Source of the DNA: Irregularibacter muris
GTDB lineage: Bacteria; Bacillota; Clostridia; Eubacteriales; Garciellaceae
Direction of reading: 5' to 3'
Length of the DNA: 64,000 nt
Assembly (NCBI RefSeq): GCF_024622505.1
Contig: NZ_JANKAS010000013.1
Coordinates: forward strand, 1 to 64,000
Numbering within the stretch: the stretch's first letter is position 1; each line of letters starts with the position of its first letter. The translations under genes were made by a program, and so were the position numbers. Shown piece after piece: positions 10,101 through 18,313 of the stretch. The notes below the pieces were generated by a model. It was given only the letters and a program-made list of their open reading frames with translations. It was not told where the DNA came from and searched no databases.

Positions 10101-12770
10101 TAAAGAAGATTTTAAACCATGGATCATATTTCCATTTAGTTTTTCCCGAGGGGCTTTATGATATTTTAATATTAGATAGTCTATTAACCCCATAATCACA
10201 GGAAAAAACACCATGAGTATGCCCAGTATCAACCACAGAAGGATATTTCCTGGGAAAACAGCCACTGAAAGCAGGATAAAAAGTAAAGTAGTGGTGGACA
10301 CTAAACTTCGCCTAAGATTATCTAGTATTTTCCACCTAGAGAGCCTATTGATGGGATTATTTATTTTCTCTTCCTTACCATTATATATCCTATGGGAAAG
10401 CCAAGGAATTAATTGCCAATCTCCCCTTACCCAACGATGCAGCCTCATCATATAGGAACTGTATTGGAAAGGATAGCTATCTATTAATTGAATATCTGTC
10501 GCTAATCCTGCTCTGATATAACTTCCCTCTAGTAAATCATGGCTCAAAATAGCATTAGAGGGCAACGCATCTCCTAGACATTTTTGAAACGTTTCTAAAT
10601 GATAAATGCCTTTACCAGTAAAAATCCCCTGACCAAATAAATCCTGATACACATCAGAAACAGCTGTAGTATAAGGATCAATTCCCCCTTGTCCGGCAAA
10701 TATTCTTGAAAAGGCGGTTTTGTTACTGCTTTCAATATCCACTGCAATTCTAGGTTGAATTAGTCCATAACCTTCTACTACTATCCCCTTTTCCGGATGA
10801 ATAACAGGATGATTTAAAGGATGGGCCATGGCTCCTACTAACTTTCTGCCTTCTTCTATAGGTAACTTGGTATCCCCATCTAAGGTAATCACGTATTGGA
10901 TAGTGGGCAATTGTTCTAAGCCTTGAGAGATGAAGGTGTAAGATGTGTCGTGGCTGCCTCTTAATAATTGGTTTAACTCTACTAAAGCCCCTCGCTTTCT
11001 TTCCCATCCCATCCAGCGCTTTTCTTTCTCATTATAAGTTCTTTTTCTGTGGAAAAAGAAAAATTTTTCTTCTTTATACTTTTTATTTAAGTGGTCTACT
11101 GCCTTCATGGCCTGGTCAATGATATCCTCATCCTGCTCTTGATGCTCTTTCTCAGCATCTTTAAAATCTCCTGCTACCGCAAAATAAAAGTTTTTTTCTC
11201 TATTGGCTAAATAATGGACTTCCAATTGTTCCATTACATCCTTTACTCCCTTTGTCCTAGTCAGCAAAGTTGGTATGACAACTAAAGTAGAATGACTCTC
11301 GGGCACCCCTTCTTTAAATTCTAGTTTTGGAATAAACCTAGGTTGAATATTTCTTGTAATGATCCAATTTTGTAAATGAATAACTATATCACTAAGAGGA
11401 ATCAGGCTAAAAAGTCCCATAAAAAAACTAAGACTTAGGGCATTAATACTATTGGGGTATTCACCAAGATAGTGGGAATAAGTGTAAATCGCAATGAATG
11501 CCCCCAATAATAGGGTCAGCAAAATAACAGGAAAAGTATAAAAGGAAGAAGGCTTTCTTAGTCTTCCTTGATATTTTTTTCCTAACAGACTGTATAGTTG
11601 TTTCTTTCCTCTATCCAACAGATAATACCCTACGTGGGCTTCTTTGGTAAATTCCTCCCCTTTGTCTCCTTTTGCAGCGCATTCTAATACTTTTTTAGCT
11701 ACTATTTTTTCTGATACTCTACACTCTTTAGCGATATCTTCTATTTGTTGACGATAATAATCCCTGGAATCAAAGTCCATGACAGAATATATATTTGCTG
11801 GATCCTGTCTTAAAATATCTTCTACTAAGGATAAGTTTTCAAATATTTCATTCCACTCCAAGGTAGATATTCTATGAAGACTGGTTATAGAATTGCCCAT
11901 GGATACTTTTCTACTAGCCTGCTGCTGATAGGAACGTTCTGCTAATTCTTCTAAATCTCCATCCCATTGGCTTTGCTTTCTCTCCAATATATTTTGAAGC
12001 CCTTCTGTGCTTAGTTGATTTTTTCTAAGGGCTTTTACAAGGTATTCTGCAAAAGTGGGGTGAATTTCCTCCATGGAATTTAGGTGTTCCTCTATGGAGT
12101 GTAAGTACGCCTCTTCCCCTTGATGCTTTAGTTTATGAATGGCCCGCAATTGTTCCTGACTTTTTTCCATGTTTTTGCAGATATAATGAATATTTTCTAT
12201 CATAGCCATGGTGATCATCTGGGGTAGGACCCAAAGCTCTGCAATAGAAAGTGCTTGCCTACTTTGATAGGATTTCAAAAAATGATAAATAAGCTGCTCA
12301 TCAATTCTTCCATCGGTATGGGACACCAACTCTAGGGCAAGGGCGTATATTCTAGGTACTCCCTTTAAGGAACCGCTATTTAAGATGGCCAATTTGGCGC
12401 ATTTATCCTTAGTAAGATTTTGTTCAATACTCTTCACCTGATTTTCAACGACATAAAAATTATCCAATAGCCATTCCGAAGCAGGAGATAGGGTTATGCC
12501 CTGTCTCCCATCCTGGTTTAGCTCTTTATATATTGCAAAAATCTCCCTATAGTTTTTTCTTAATCTTCCCCTTAGGCAGGTGGCTGATTTTTCCCTTGGA
12601 GATAAACTATGATTTTCTGCTACACGGATTCCATGTTGTTCCAATTGTTCCGAATTAAGTAGCACATCATTTATTTCAATAGGGGGATATTTTTCCCTTA
12701 TACTTTTCTTAAATTTTATACTCATCATCATGAAGATGATGAGTATAAATAGAATCCATAGGAATATCAT
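4134..12770 (-). CDS. Cyclic beta-1,2-glucan synthase-like protein (NdvB/ChvB type; GT84-GH94)
   Basis: This roughly 2,880-residue membrane protein matches the layout of cyclic beta-1,2-glucan synthases, which polymerise UDP-glucose on the protein, trim the chain by phosphorolysis and cyclise it. In order: an N-terminal membrane anchor; membrane segments near 410-465; a glycosyltransferase domain with ITLDGDTKLP (about 634) and the RLHRWVRGDWQ motif (about 780); further membrane helices to about 1000; a glycoamylase-like domain with GVPWGTSESGYYAFD (about 1430); then GH94-type carbohydrate-binding and catalytic regions with GSGDWNDGM (about 2562). I place the start at 12770, since GAAAGG directly abuts the ATG at 12779 but is well spaced from the second ATG; the alternative adds three residues. 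It lies 30 nt (21 nt for the earlier ATG) after a nucleotidyltransferase gene in a probable two-gene operon. The product in a spore-former is not known; an exported glucan is inferred. Confidence 0.88.
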   Translation of the reverse strand: MIFLWILFILIIFMMMSIKFKKSIREKYPPIEINDVLLNSEQLEQHGIRVAENHSLSPREKSATCLRGRLRKNYREIFAIYKELNQDGRQGITLSPASEWLLDNFYVVENQVKSIEQNLTKDKCAKLAILNSGSLKGVPRIYALALELVSHTDGRIDEQLIYHFLKSYQSRQALSIAELWVLPQMITMAMIENIHYICKNMEKSQEQLRAIHKLKHQGEEAYLHSIEEHLNSMEEIHPTFAEYLVKALRKNQLSTEGLQNILERKQSQWDGDLEELAERSYQQQASRKVSMGNSITSLHRISTLEWNEIFENLSLVEDILRQDPANIYSVMDFDSRDYYRQQIEDIAKECRVSEKIVAKKVLECAAKGDKGEEFTKEAHVGYYLLDRGKKQLYSLLGKKYQGRLRKPSSFYTFPVILLTLLLGAFIAIYTYSHYLGEYPNSINALSLSFFMGLFSLIPLSDIVIHLQNWIITRNIQPRFIPKLEFKEGVPESHSTLVVIPTLLTRTKGVKDVMEQLEVHYLANREKNFYFAVAGDFKDAEKEHQEQDEDIIDQAMKAVDHLNKKYKEEKFFFFHRKRTYNEKEKRWMGWERKRGALVELNQLLRGSHDTSYTFISQGLEQLPTIQYVITLDGDTKLPIEEGRKLVGAMAHPLNHPVIHPEKGIVVEGYGLIQPRIAVDIESSNKTAFSRIFAGQGGIDPYTTAVSDVYQDLFGQGIFTGKGIYHLETFQKCLGDALPSNAILSHDLLEGSYIRAGLATDIQLIDSYPFQYSSYMMRLHRWVRGDWQLIPWLSHRIYNGKEEKINNPINRLSRWKILDNLRRSLVSTTTLLFILLSVAVFPGNILLWLILGILMVFFPVIMGLIDYLILKYHKAPREKLNGNMIHGLKSSLYQGLLRYTFLPYDAFYMMDAIIRTLYRINISKINMLEWTTAADAERNLANDFHSYMKRMKAAYFIGIAFILLTFWWTSEHLLVALVLSIPWFLSPWIAHRVSMSSQHEKEELRQEDYQTLMRLARKTWAYYQDFAQIDNNFLPPDNVQINPPKGVAPRTSPTNIGFLLMAIMTARDFGFISTAEMAEKIHQTLSTIKKLECWKGHLYNWYDTKTLKVLPPRYVSTVDSGNFISYLMTLKIGLQEYLEKNIVDMSFVKGMKQEVLLSKPSETKMIQELNHVIQGEKIDIDHWKNLLEKIENLQGQDSYWQEKLQQSVEMHKKTIQEIFPWSILTEQSLKGIDHNVNPLIEEIKKNNSLVDLEKVYKTLLEHLIKISTQVAEEHKANIEVVIEDVTSSLENVVKGIERIKDNIKELDIIIQETDFSYLYDEKRQLFSIGYNGEEQKLTDSYYDLLASEARVTSYLAVVQGRAPKKHWYRLGRALTKINGYRSLVSWTGTMFEYFMPPLIMKYYDNTLLSETYGTAIKAQVKYGKERGVPWGTSESGYYAFDLSQNYQYKAFGVPELGLKRGLKSDLVISPYSSFLALPYTPDKAMNNIYELIGGGLEGTYGLYEAVDYTPKRLSKGENKAVIESFMAHHQGMSFVVLNNVLHDNIMVKRFHHNPMVKAGESLLQEKIPLRVIMAKEYKDTLEDLEQEIKTSTASEGKRSFTISKEKLPHCHLLSNGRYQVMLTNQGTGYSKVEEIYLTRWREEALGGNYGDFIFLRNVENNELWSTTYRPLGKNPQHYQVEFSEDKAKFIQTQGGIETHTEIVVSPEDPVEIRKVNITNHQDVEVDLEITNYAEIVLAPKSADLAHPAFSNLFVRTEKMENLDGILASRRPREEKDNTKWSFHTIIGEEKDRGKISYETSRYKFIGRGKKIPQAEALIRPLENTSGAVLDPIISLRKRIKIAPEDGVELFFVKGFAENKEQAYSLGEKYGDILSLENTFEMARIRSQIELTNLNIREKDMEMYQDMIAHILFISPTRKKYSKIMENNNRGQSSLWAYGISGDLPIVLVCIKKIHEIDLVEDMVKAHQYWESKGLKVDLVILNQDESSYFQPMEEAIREKISHLYRQDKFNQSGGIFVLNAAVLPQEDQTLLYSVAKFVLQGEKGSVEKQLKEDANIRVSPKKIFRGTKVEYPRLEKSQEELFFYNGYGGFIRDGSEYVIELDKDNQTPAPWINVISNPDFGFQISENGSGFIWAENSRENKLTPWSNDPITDPPGEVIYIRDEDNGDFWTPTPLPIRGKEKYTIRHGWGYTEFHYDNHGIDHKLTMFVPLEDATKLSMLRLKNHSDQLRTLVLTYYVHPVMGVAAEDTQPFIVTSKDEETGSLFIRNTYQSEFPNGRIALASSETITSYTGSRKDFLGHQGDLSGPIAMSQEKLSNNVGAGFIPCGAIQIEVSLQPQEEKDISFLLAYGNDTHKVRELIGQYKDIHHSNQELQGVKNYWKNLLSKIQVNTPDASMNYLLNGWLLYQSIACRLWARSAFYQSGGAYGYRDQMQDTMNLLPVFPQATREQILINSAHQFKEGDVQHWWHPGPGDKGIRTRFSDDLLWLPLAVAEYLDKTQDTSILEEKVAFLEDAPLEEGQDERYGVPKISEEMGTVYEHCIRAIDHAMKFGDHGIPLMGSGDWNDGMSTVGNKGKGESVWMGWFLYLILNKFIKVAQYKEDKERAEHYQKTAEWMLDNMEKNAWDGNWYRRAYFDDGTPLGSIENKECMIDSLAQSWSVISGGGQEERRKQAMEAVEHYLVKREEGLILLFTPPFDEGDLHPGYIKGYVPGVRENGGQYTHGATWVINAMAMMGEGDKAWEYFHLINPINHSRTPIECATYKVEPYVMAADVYAISPHVGRGGWTWYTGAAGWMYTVGLKYILGLDIQGDKLLINPCIPKDWKEYDMQYRYQDTLYEIKVYNPQGVNTGIKEIKIDGNIIKEEYIELKNDQKVYKVEVKLG

Positions 12771-12800
12771 AAGCTTCATCCTTTCTATTTTTCCATCTAC

Positions 12801-15281
12801 CTATTTTTCTCCATCAATAATCTTTTTCACTTTTTCTATGAAATCATTGGACAGTTCTTGGGCATATTCTTCGGAAAATCCTTGAGTGTAGATATTCACT
12901 AAGGGTTTTTCACTATCGGGCAAAACAATTGCCCATCCTTTATCTTCTTTGATTTTTACGCCTTCAAAGAGTTCTAAAACTTCTTCATCATATTGAGAAA
13001 TGATCTTTCCGATCACTCTGCCCTTATCCTTCCAATTACAAGGAATGTGTTCTTCTTTGTAATAAAACTCTGGGATTTCTGTAATTAGCTCCCTTAGGCT
13101 TATATTTTCTTGTACCAGATAATCAATGATTTTTCCCATGGCCCAAAGGGCATCATAACGCAGTATATAGGGTAATAATTGTTCATTGTCTTCTTCTATA
13201 GTCAAAATTTCATTAAGAACCTCCGAAGGAGCGGATTTTGTCCTCACTACCTCAGCATGATATTTTTTTGCTATATCTTCTATGGCTTCGGGAAAGGTAT
13301 GAGATGCCACTACTTTTTTACAGTTTCCTGTTTTTAATGCAATAAGGTCTGCTAATAATTGGTATCTTTCTTTTTGAATTTTTTCTCCTTCTTCGTCAAA
13401 CAGAACTAGACTTTCCCCTTTTTTATCAATAAATATCCCTAAATCACCCTGGCCTTTTTTTATTTGACTTTCTATATGGGAGAAAATGGTTTGATGATTT
13501 TTTTCTTTTTCATCTACCTTTATTCTATATACATGGCAACCTAGGGTTTCTAATAATGTAGAACCTAAGGCTAAAATACTATTTTCAGGAGAAGAAACGA
13601 TGACATTCATGTTTCTTTCCTTTACTTTATCTATGGAATTTAATAGTGAGATTCCCTGAGTAATGTAAGCAGTAGAAAAGTCTTTTTGATAAAGCACCCT
13701 AGACATTTGTTTATTATTCACCCTTTGAAAATCTCCCCTATTAAAGATGTTCTCAATATTTTTTTCAGTGTTTCTGTCCACATTGGCCCCTTTTTCATTC
13801 ATTATCTCTATATGAAGTTTGCTGGATTGTAGTTCTTCCCCACTGATATATACTCCCCCAGGGCTCTTAAAGTATCGAATAGCATACCTTAACAAGGGTA
13901 GGGGACCTTCTCCCACATCGATAACACCTAAGCCCCCAGCTAAAATGCCTGATGTAATAGCTTGCTTGATGAGTTGGCTGCCTTTATTTTGGTCAGAGGC
14001 TAGGATGACTTTTCCCTTTTCCTTTAAGGTAGTGGCAAGGGCCGAACCTAACTGGGAGGCAAATTCTGGGGTCATATCCACGTTTAGTTCACCGGAAATA
14101 CCTCTGTGTCCAAATAAAATCTTAGAAGCTTTAGTGCCCCATATAAGATGTTGATCCACTACAGTGTTTTCCTCTATGATTTTATGGGGCCATATCTTTA
14201 TATTGGGATTGATGGTCGCACCGGGAAGGACTCTAACCTGGTTACCTACAACAGATTGTTCATATAGGTTACTTCTATCTCCTAGGGATGAACCCTGACA
14301 AATTATACTGCCCCTAAGCTCTACTTGGCTACCCATGGAGCAGTTTCCCCAGATAATAGAGTTTTTTATACTGGTGCCCTGCCCTACATGACAATTTTCT
14401 CCCATGACTACATTGGGTCCTATAGAACTTTCTTTTTCTATATAGCTGTTTTTCCCCATGCATACCGGAGGAATAAATTTAACGTTTTCTTTATATTCAA
14501 CTCCCTCTCCTACCCATATCCCTTTTTCAATTTCTTTATATTGTTGATAGATTTTAGGTAGATTTACCAATCCCTGTAGCGTATCAAATTGAGATTGATT
14601 GTAGGTAGCTATATCCCCTATATCACACCAATAATCTTTTGCGACATAACCATACATGGGTAATCTATCCTGCAATATCTTTGGAAATAAATCTTTGCTA
14701 AAGTCAAACCTTTCCCCTTTTTTATAATAGTCCATAATTTCAGGCTCTAATATATAAATGCCAGTATTGATGGTATCACTAAACACCTCTCCCCAGCTTG
14801 GTTTTTCTAGGAATCGAATAATTCTATCTCTTTGATCTGTGATGATTACCCCATATTCCAAAGGAATAAATTCTTTTTTCAACACCAAAGTAGCCATAGA
14901 TTTCTTTTCCTTGTGAAATTCTATCACCTTAGGGAGATTGATATCTGTCAAGGCATCTCCACTGATGACAATAAAAGTTTCATCTAAAAATTCTTGGGCA
15001 TTTTTTACGCTCCCTCCGGTACCCAAGGGGGTGTCTTCTATATAGTATGTAAAATTCACTCCCCATTGAGAACCGTCACCAAAATAGTCCCTGATTACTT
15101 CCGGGAGATAGGCCATTGTGACAGCGATATCTTCTATTCCATTTTCTTTCAATAAATTTATAATATGTTCCATAATTGGTTTATTTAATATGGGCACCAT
15201 GGGTTTAGGTAAACCACAGGTCAAAGGACGTAACCTTGTCCCTTCCCCACCAGCCATAATTACCGCTTTGATTGCAATCAC
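12801..15281 (-). CDS. Sugar-1-phosphate nucleotidyltransferase fused to a degenerate phosphohexomutase domain
   Basis: Residues 1-235 form an NTP-transferase domain with the intact signature [26 protein letters not shown] and EKP. Residues 260-375 are a left-handed beta-helix of hexapeptide repeats, and 385-826 a phosphoglucomutase/phosphomannomutase-like region. Annotated relatives are called mannose-1-phosphate guanylyltransferase/phosphomannomutase. The mutase half looks inactive: the phosphoserine loop (TASHNP in active enzymes) reads ISGEEL at 479-484, the metal loop (DGDxDR) reads DKKGES, and the distal phosphate loop (RPSGTEP) reads LPDSEKP. Start is ambiguous: the GTG at 15281 overlaps its own AGGAG, whereas an ATC at 15272 is 8 nt downstream of AGGAG and aligns with the usual initiator of MKAVIMAGG. 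It precedes the glucan synthase and probably supplies or regulates its nucleotide sugar. Confidence 0.85.
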   Translation of the reverse strand: MIAIKAVIMAGGEGTRLRPLTCGLPKPMVPILNKPIMEHIINLLKENGIEDIAVTMAYLPEVIRDYFGDGSQWGVNFTYYIEDTPLGTGGSVKNAQEFLDETFIVISGDALTDINLPKVIEFHKEKKSMATLVLKKEFIPLEYGVIITDQRDRIIRFLEKPSWGEVFSDTINTGIYILEPEIMDYYKKGERFDFSKDLFPKILQDRLPMYGYVAKDYWCDIGDIATYNQSQFDTLQGLVNLPKIYQQYKEIEKGIWVGEGVEYKENVKFIPPVCMGKNSYIEKESSIGPNVVMGENCHVGQGTSIKNSIIWGNCSMGSQVELRGSIICQGSSLGDRSNLYEQSVVGNQVRVLPGATINPNIKIWPHKIIEENTVVDQHLIWGTKASKILFGHRGISGELNVDMTPEFASQLGSALATTLKEKGKVILASDQNKGSQLIKQAITSGILAGGLGVIDVGEGPLPLLRYAIRYFKSPGGVYISGEELQSSKLHIEIMNEKGANVDRNTEKNIENIFNRGDFQRVNNKQMSRVLYQKDFSTAYITQGISLLNSIDKVKERNMNVIVSSPENSILALGSTLLETLGCHVYRIKVDEKEKNHQTIFSHIESQIKKGQGDLGIFIDKKGESLVLFDEEGEKIQKERYQLLADLIALKTGNCKKVVASHTFPEAIEDIAKKYHAEVVRTKSAPSEVLNEILTIEEDNEQLLPYILRYDALWAMGKIIDYLVQENISLRELITEIPEFYYKEEHIPCNWKDKGRVIGKIISQYDEEVLELFEGVKIKEDKGWAIVLPDSEKPLVNIYTQGFSEEYAQELSNDFIEKVKKIIDGEK

Positions 15282-15360
15282 TCCTAGCTAAAAGTTTTCT
15301 AGTTTATCATTTAAGTGTAGATTTATTATATGGATGTTGGGGTTATCTATACATTTTTCA

Positions 15361-15385
15361 TAAAAATAAGCCTATTTTTATAGGC
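15361..15385 (-). terminator. Intrinsic terminator after the DNA glycosylase gene
   Basis: On the minus strand the stem GCCTAT/ATAGGC with loop AAAA (15370-15385) is followed by TTATTTTTA. It begins immediately after the glycosylase stop codon. Confidence 0.75.
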
Positions 15386-15973
15386 CTATTTCGATACAAA
15401 AATATTATTCTTTATGTAAAATCTCCATAGCTTATCCCTATATTCCTCAGCATAATCTATGTTTATCCTTTTAGAAGCTATGGTTTCAAAGGTTTCTTGA
15501 TGGTCAAGGATATATAAGTCTTGTCCATAGACCAAATCTGTTCCCCTTAAATTTATATCAATATCTAAAGCTTGACACAGCTTGCCCGGTCCATTGGTTA
15601 GGTCTTGAATCTTTCTACTTTTTATGGGTCTATTTATTTTGATGATATCCAAACCTTCTATAGGCTCTATGCCCCTGATCAATACGCCCTGGGGAATCCC
15701 CTCCTCGGCTGCCACTACGTTTAAACAATAGTACATTCCATAAATAATATAGATATAAGCATGACCTGCCCTCCAAAACATTACTTCTGTTCTTTCCGTT
15801 CTACGATTATTATAAGTATGGGCTCCTTTATCCTCTGGTCCCATGTAGGCTTCTACTTCCACAATTTTTGATATAATTTTTTGTCCATTTATTTCCCGCA
15901 CTAACAGCTTTCCTAATAAATCTTGGGCCAGGGTAATCGCATCTTTTTGATAGAAGGATAAATCAAGTCTCAA
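15386..15973 (-). CDS. DNA-3-methyladenine glycosylase (AAG/MPG family)
   Basis: A 195-residue base-excision repair enzyme removing alkylated purines. Family motifs are in order: LGKLLVREI, the catalytic and pocket region IVEVEAYMGPEDKGAHTYNN with the general-base Glu in VEVEAY, then RTEVMFWRAGHAYIYIIYGMY, and QGVLIRGIEPIEG. Length is typical. I start it at the TTG at 15973 because AGGAG lies 8 nt upstream; the longer reading from GTG at 15982 would overlap the ribosome binding site. It is single-standing between two terminators. Confidence 0.92.
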   Translation of the reverse strand: MRLDLSFYQKDAITLAQDLLGKLLVREINGQKIISKIVEVEAYMGPEDKGAHTYNNRRTERTEVMFWRAGHAYIYIIYGMYYCLNVVAAEEGIPQGVLIRGIEPIEGLDIIKINRPIKSRKIQDLTNGPGKLCQALDIDINLRGTDLVYGQDLYILDHQETFETIASKRINIDYAEEYRDKLWRFYIKNNIFVSK

Positions 15974-16071
15974 AAAAACCACTCCTTATTGTTTTATTTC
16001 CATTATACTTTTCCCTAAAGATCTTAATATAATATCCTTATAGTACATTGTTTCCTATTTTATTATTTTAT

Positions 16072-16112
16072 AATAAAAACACCGGGAATTAAATTTGCTC
16101 AATTCCCGGTGT
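16072..16112 (-). terminator. Strong intrinsic terminator after the chemoreceptor gene
   Basis: A 12-bp perfect stem (16079-16090 with 16101-16112, arm ACACCGGGAATT) is followed on the minus strand by TTTTTATTAT. Confidence 0.9.
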
Positions 16113-16140
16113 CTTTACCATAACCAGCCTATTCAAAGGC

Positions 16141-18240
16141 TTATACTTTAAATCTATCAATAATTTTTTGCAACCTTTGGGCTAATTCTGATAAATTCTC
16201 ACTCGAACTAGCAACTTCCTCTACCGCCGCGGTTTGTTCTTCCATGGAAGCTGTGACTTCTTGGGTAGAGGCAGAATTTTCTTCTGCTATGGCAGATAGG
16301 CTTTGTAGGGTATCTAATATGTCATCTTTCATTTTTTCCATTTCTTCTACTAAAACATTTAACTGTACAACAGCTTTTTCAGAGCCCTTCATGGCTTCAT
16401 CTATCTGCATATATTTACCTTTGCTACTTGTTACACTACTGGCTTGCTCGTGGGCAATTGTAGTCACTCTTTCTATGCTTCTTACTGCATTCTGAGCATT
16501 ATTTTGTAATTCTTGTACCATTTCATCAATGGCTTTTGTGGAGGATGAAGATTGCTCTGCCAAATTCCTTATTTCTTCTGCTACAACAGCAAAACCCCTT
16601 CCTGCCTCTCCTGCTCTTGCAGCTTCAATGGCTGCATTTAAAGCAAGTAGATTGGTTTGAGCCGCAATAGAGGCAATAACCTCACTTGCCTGACCGATTT
16701 TATTGGAACTATCACTTGTCTTTAATATCACTTCATAGATTTCCTTTGTTGCTCTACTACTTTCCTCTGTTATTTTAGAAAGATTTTCAATCTCTTCCAA
16801 TCCACCATTAACAACTTCTATTACATGACTTGAAGCATTATTTAAATCCCCTACATATTCTTGATCTTGATCAATATACTGTCCTAATAGATTCCCCTTT
16901 GTGGAACCTTCCTCTGTATTTCGCGCTTGATTTGATGCACTAACGGCTATTTCCTCTGCTGTTCTTGATACTTCCTCGGCAGCAGTGGCTGCTTGTTGGG
17001 ATGTGGCTGTCAATTCCTCTGAAGTAGCTGCTACCTGTTCTGAAGAATCCTTAATTTCTTCAATAATCTCCCTAAGATTATTGGTCATCCCCTGTAGAGC
17101 CCTTGATAAATCACCGATTTCATCCTTCTGCTGCAAAAAAGTTTGGGGAAAATCTTCAGTAATATCCAAGCCAGCTATTTTCTTTGCATGGTGTACGGCT
17201 TGAATAATGGGTTTTGTCATTTTCGTTCCTAAAATAAATACAAGGATTATACTGAACACTAAGATAATACCTGCCACCCCAAAAATAGTCCTTTGGATGA
17301 GGGGAAGGGCCGATAATACTTCCTTTTTATCGGCATTAATAACAAATGTCCAATTGCTATCTTCTATGGGAGCATAACCCGTATACAAATCCCGCCCTTC
17401 AAAGGAGTAACTACTCACCCCTGTTTTTTCTGCTAATATTTTTTCAAATAATTGAGCTATGGATTTTAAGCTAGTATCATTTTTATATTCCTCAATGGGG
17501 GTAAACTGCTTCATGACCTTCTGTCTATCAAGATGGGCAACTACTGTTCCACTATTATTAATAACATAGCTATATCCGCTATCCCCATAGCCTATACCCT
17601 TCACTATTTCACTTAGGGAATATCCGTTGGCACGACCTACTAAGACTCCCACTACCTCCCCTTGATCTTCTATAGGCGTAGCATACATGATCACCAAATC
17701 ATTTGTCACACGGCTAACTAATGTATCTGATATGACCGTTTCTCCTTGAAAGGCTTTTTGTACATATTCTCTATCTCCCAACTGAGCTACGGTGCCATTG
17801 GAATAATTGGCAGTGCCATCTGGAGTAACTACAGCTAGGGCAAAAAAGTTTGTTCCATCCAATTGCTTATGTAGTATAGACTTTTGTATTTCCCAATCCA
17901 TTTCCTGGATATCTTTGTTTAGGGCAATCATTTTCAAGGCTTGTTTTTGCACTTCAATTTTGCTTTGGGTTAATTTTGCTGCCTCTGATGCCATTGTCCC
18001 AAGGGCTAATTCTGCTTCTTGGGTCAAGGTAGCACTAGAACTTTGTAAGGCAATCAATCCCAAGGCCATGGATGATAATAAAATAATGGCAGAAAAATAG
18101 ATAATTAACTTTGTTCTAATACTTCCAATTTTTTTATTTTTTATTTTACTCTTTTTTAAATTTATTTTTTTAAAGTCTATTCTTTTTAAATTTATTTTTT
18201 TAAGTTTTATTTTTTTGAAATTTATTTTAATTTTCTTCAT
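16141..18240 (-). CDS. Methyl-accepting chemotaxis protein with a Lys/Ile-repeat cytoplasmic N-terminus
   Basis: A 699-residue transmembrane chemoreceptor. After an odd basic N-terminus (1-42) come TM1 (about 47-69), an extracellular double-Cache-type sensor (about 70-310), TM2 (about 315-337), a HAMP region, and a methyl-accepting signalling domain with the highly conserved tip [18 protein letters not shown] and [18 protein letters not shown]. It should control CheA through CheW; the ligand is unknown. The N-terminus is built of repeated short units such as FKKI, LKKIN and LKRID from a nearly repetitive 18-bp DNA pattern, which is unusual for the family. It follows the GGDEF-EAL gene by 73 nt without an obvious terminator, so it may share that gene's c-di-GMP riboswitch. 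Confidence 0.93.
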   Translation of the reverse strand: MKKIKINFKKIKLKKINLKRIDFKKINLKKSKIKNKKIGSIRTKLIIYFSAIILLSSMALGLIALQSSSATLTQEAELALGTMASEAAKLTQSKIEVQKQALKMIALNKDIQEMDWEIQKSILHKQLDGTNFFALAVVTPDGTANYSNGTVAQLGDREYVQKAFQGETVISDTLVSRVTNDLVIMYATPIEDQGEVVGVLVGRANGYSLSEIVKGIGYGDSGYSYVINNSGTVVAHLDRQKVMKQFTPIEEYKNDTSLKSIAQLFEKILAEKTGVSSYSFEGRDLYTGYAPIEDSNWTFVINADKKEVLSALPLIQRTIFGVAGIILVFSIILVFILGTKMTKPIIQAVHHAKKIAGLDITEDFPQTFLQQKDEIGDLSRALQGMTNNLREIIEEIKDSSEQVAATSEELTATSQQAATAAEEVSRTAEEIAVSASNQARNTEEGSTKGNLLGQYIDQDQEYVGDLNNASSHVIEVVNGGLEEIENLSKITEESSRATKEIYEVILKTSDSSNKIGQASEVIASIAAQTNLLALNAAIEAARAGEAGRGFAVVAEEIRNLAEQSSSSTKAIDEMVQELQNNAQNAVRSIERVTTIAHEQASSVTSSKGKYMQIDEAMKGSEKAVVQLNVLVEEMEKMKDDILDTLQSLSAIAEENSASTQEVTASMEEQTAAVEEVASSSENLSELAQRLQKIIDRFKV

Positions 18241-18313
18241 CTGTTTCCTCCATACAAGTTATGATTCTAAGATATTTTATGTATTTTTCTGAGATTGCCC
18301 TGTCCCATAAATA

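Noticed and set aside
4446-10455. Several plus-strand ORFs inside the large glucan synthase gene
   Set aside because: They are antisense shadows of a continuous, well-conserved coding frame.
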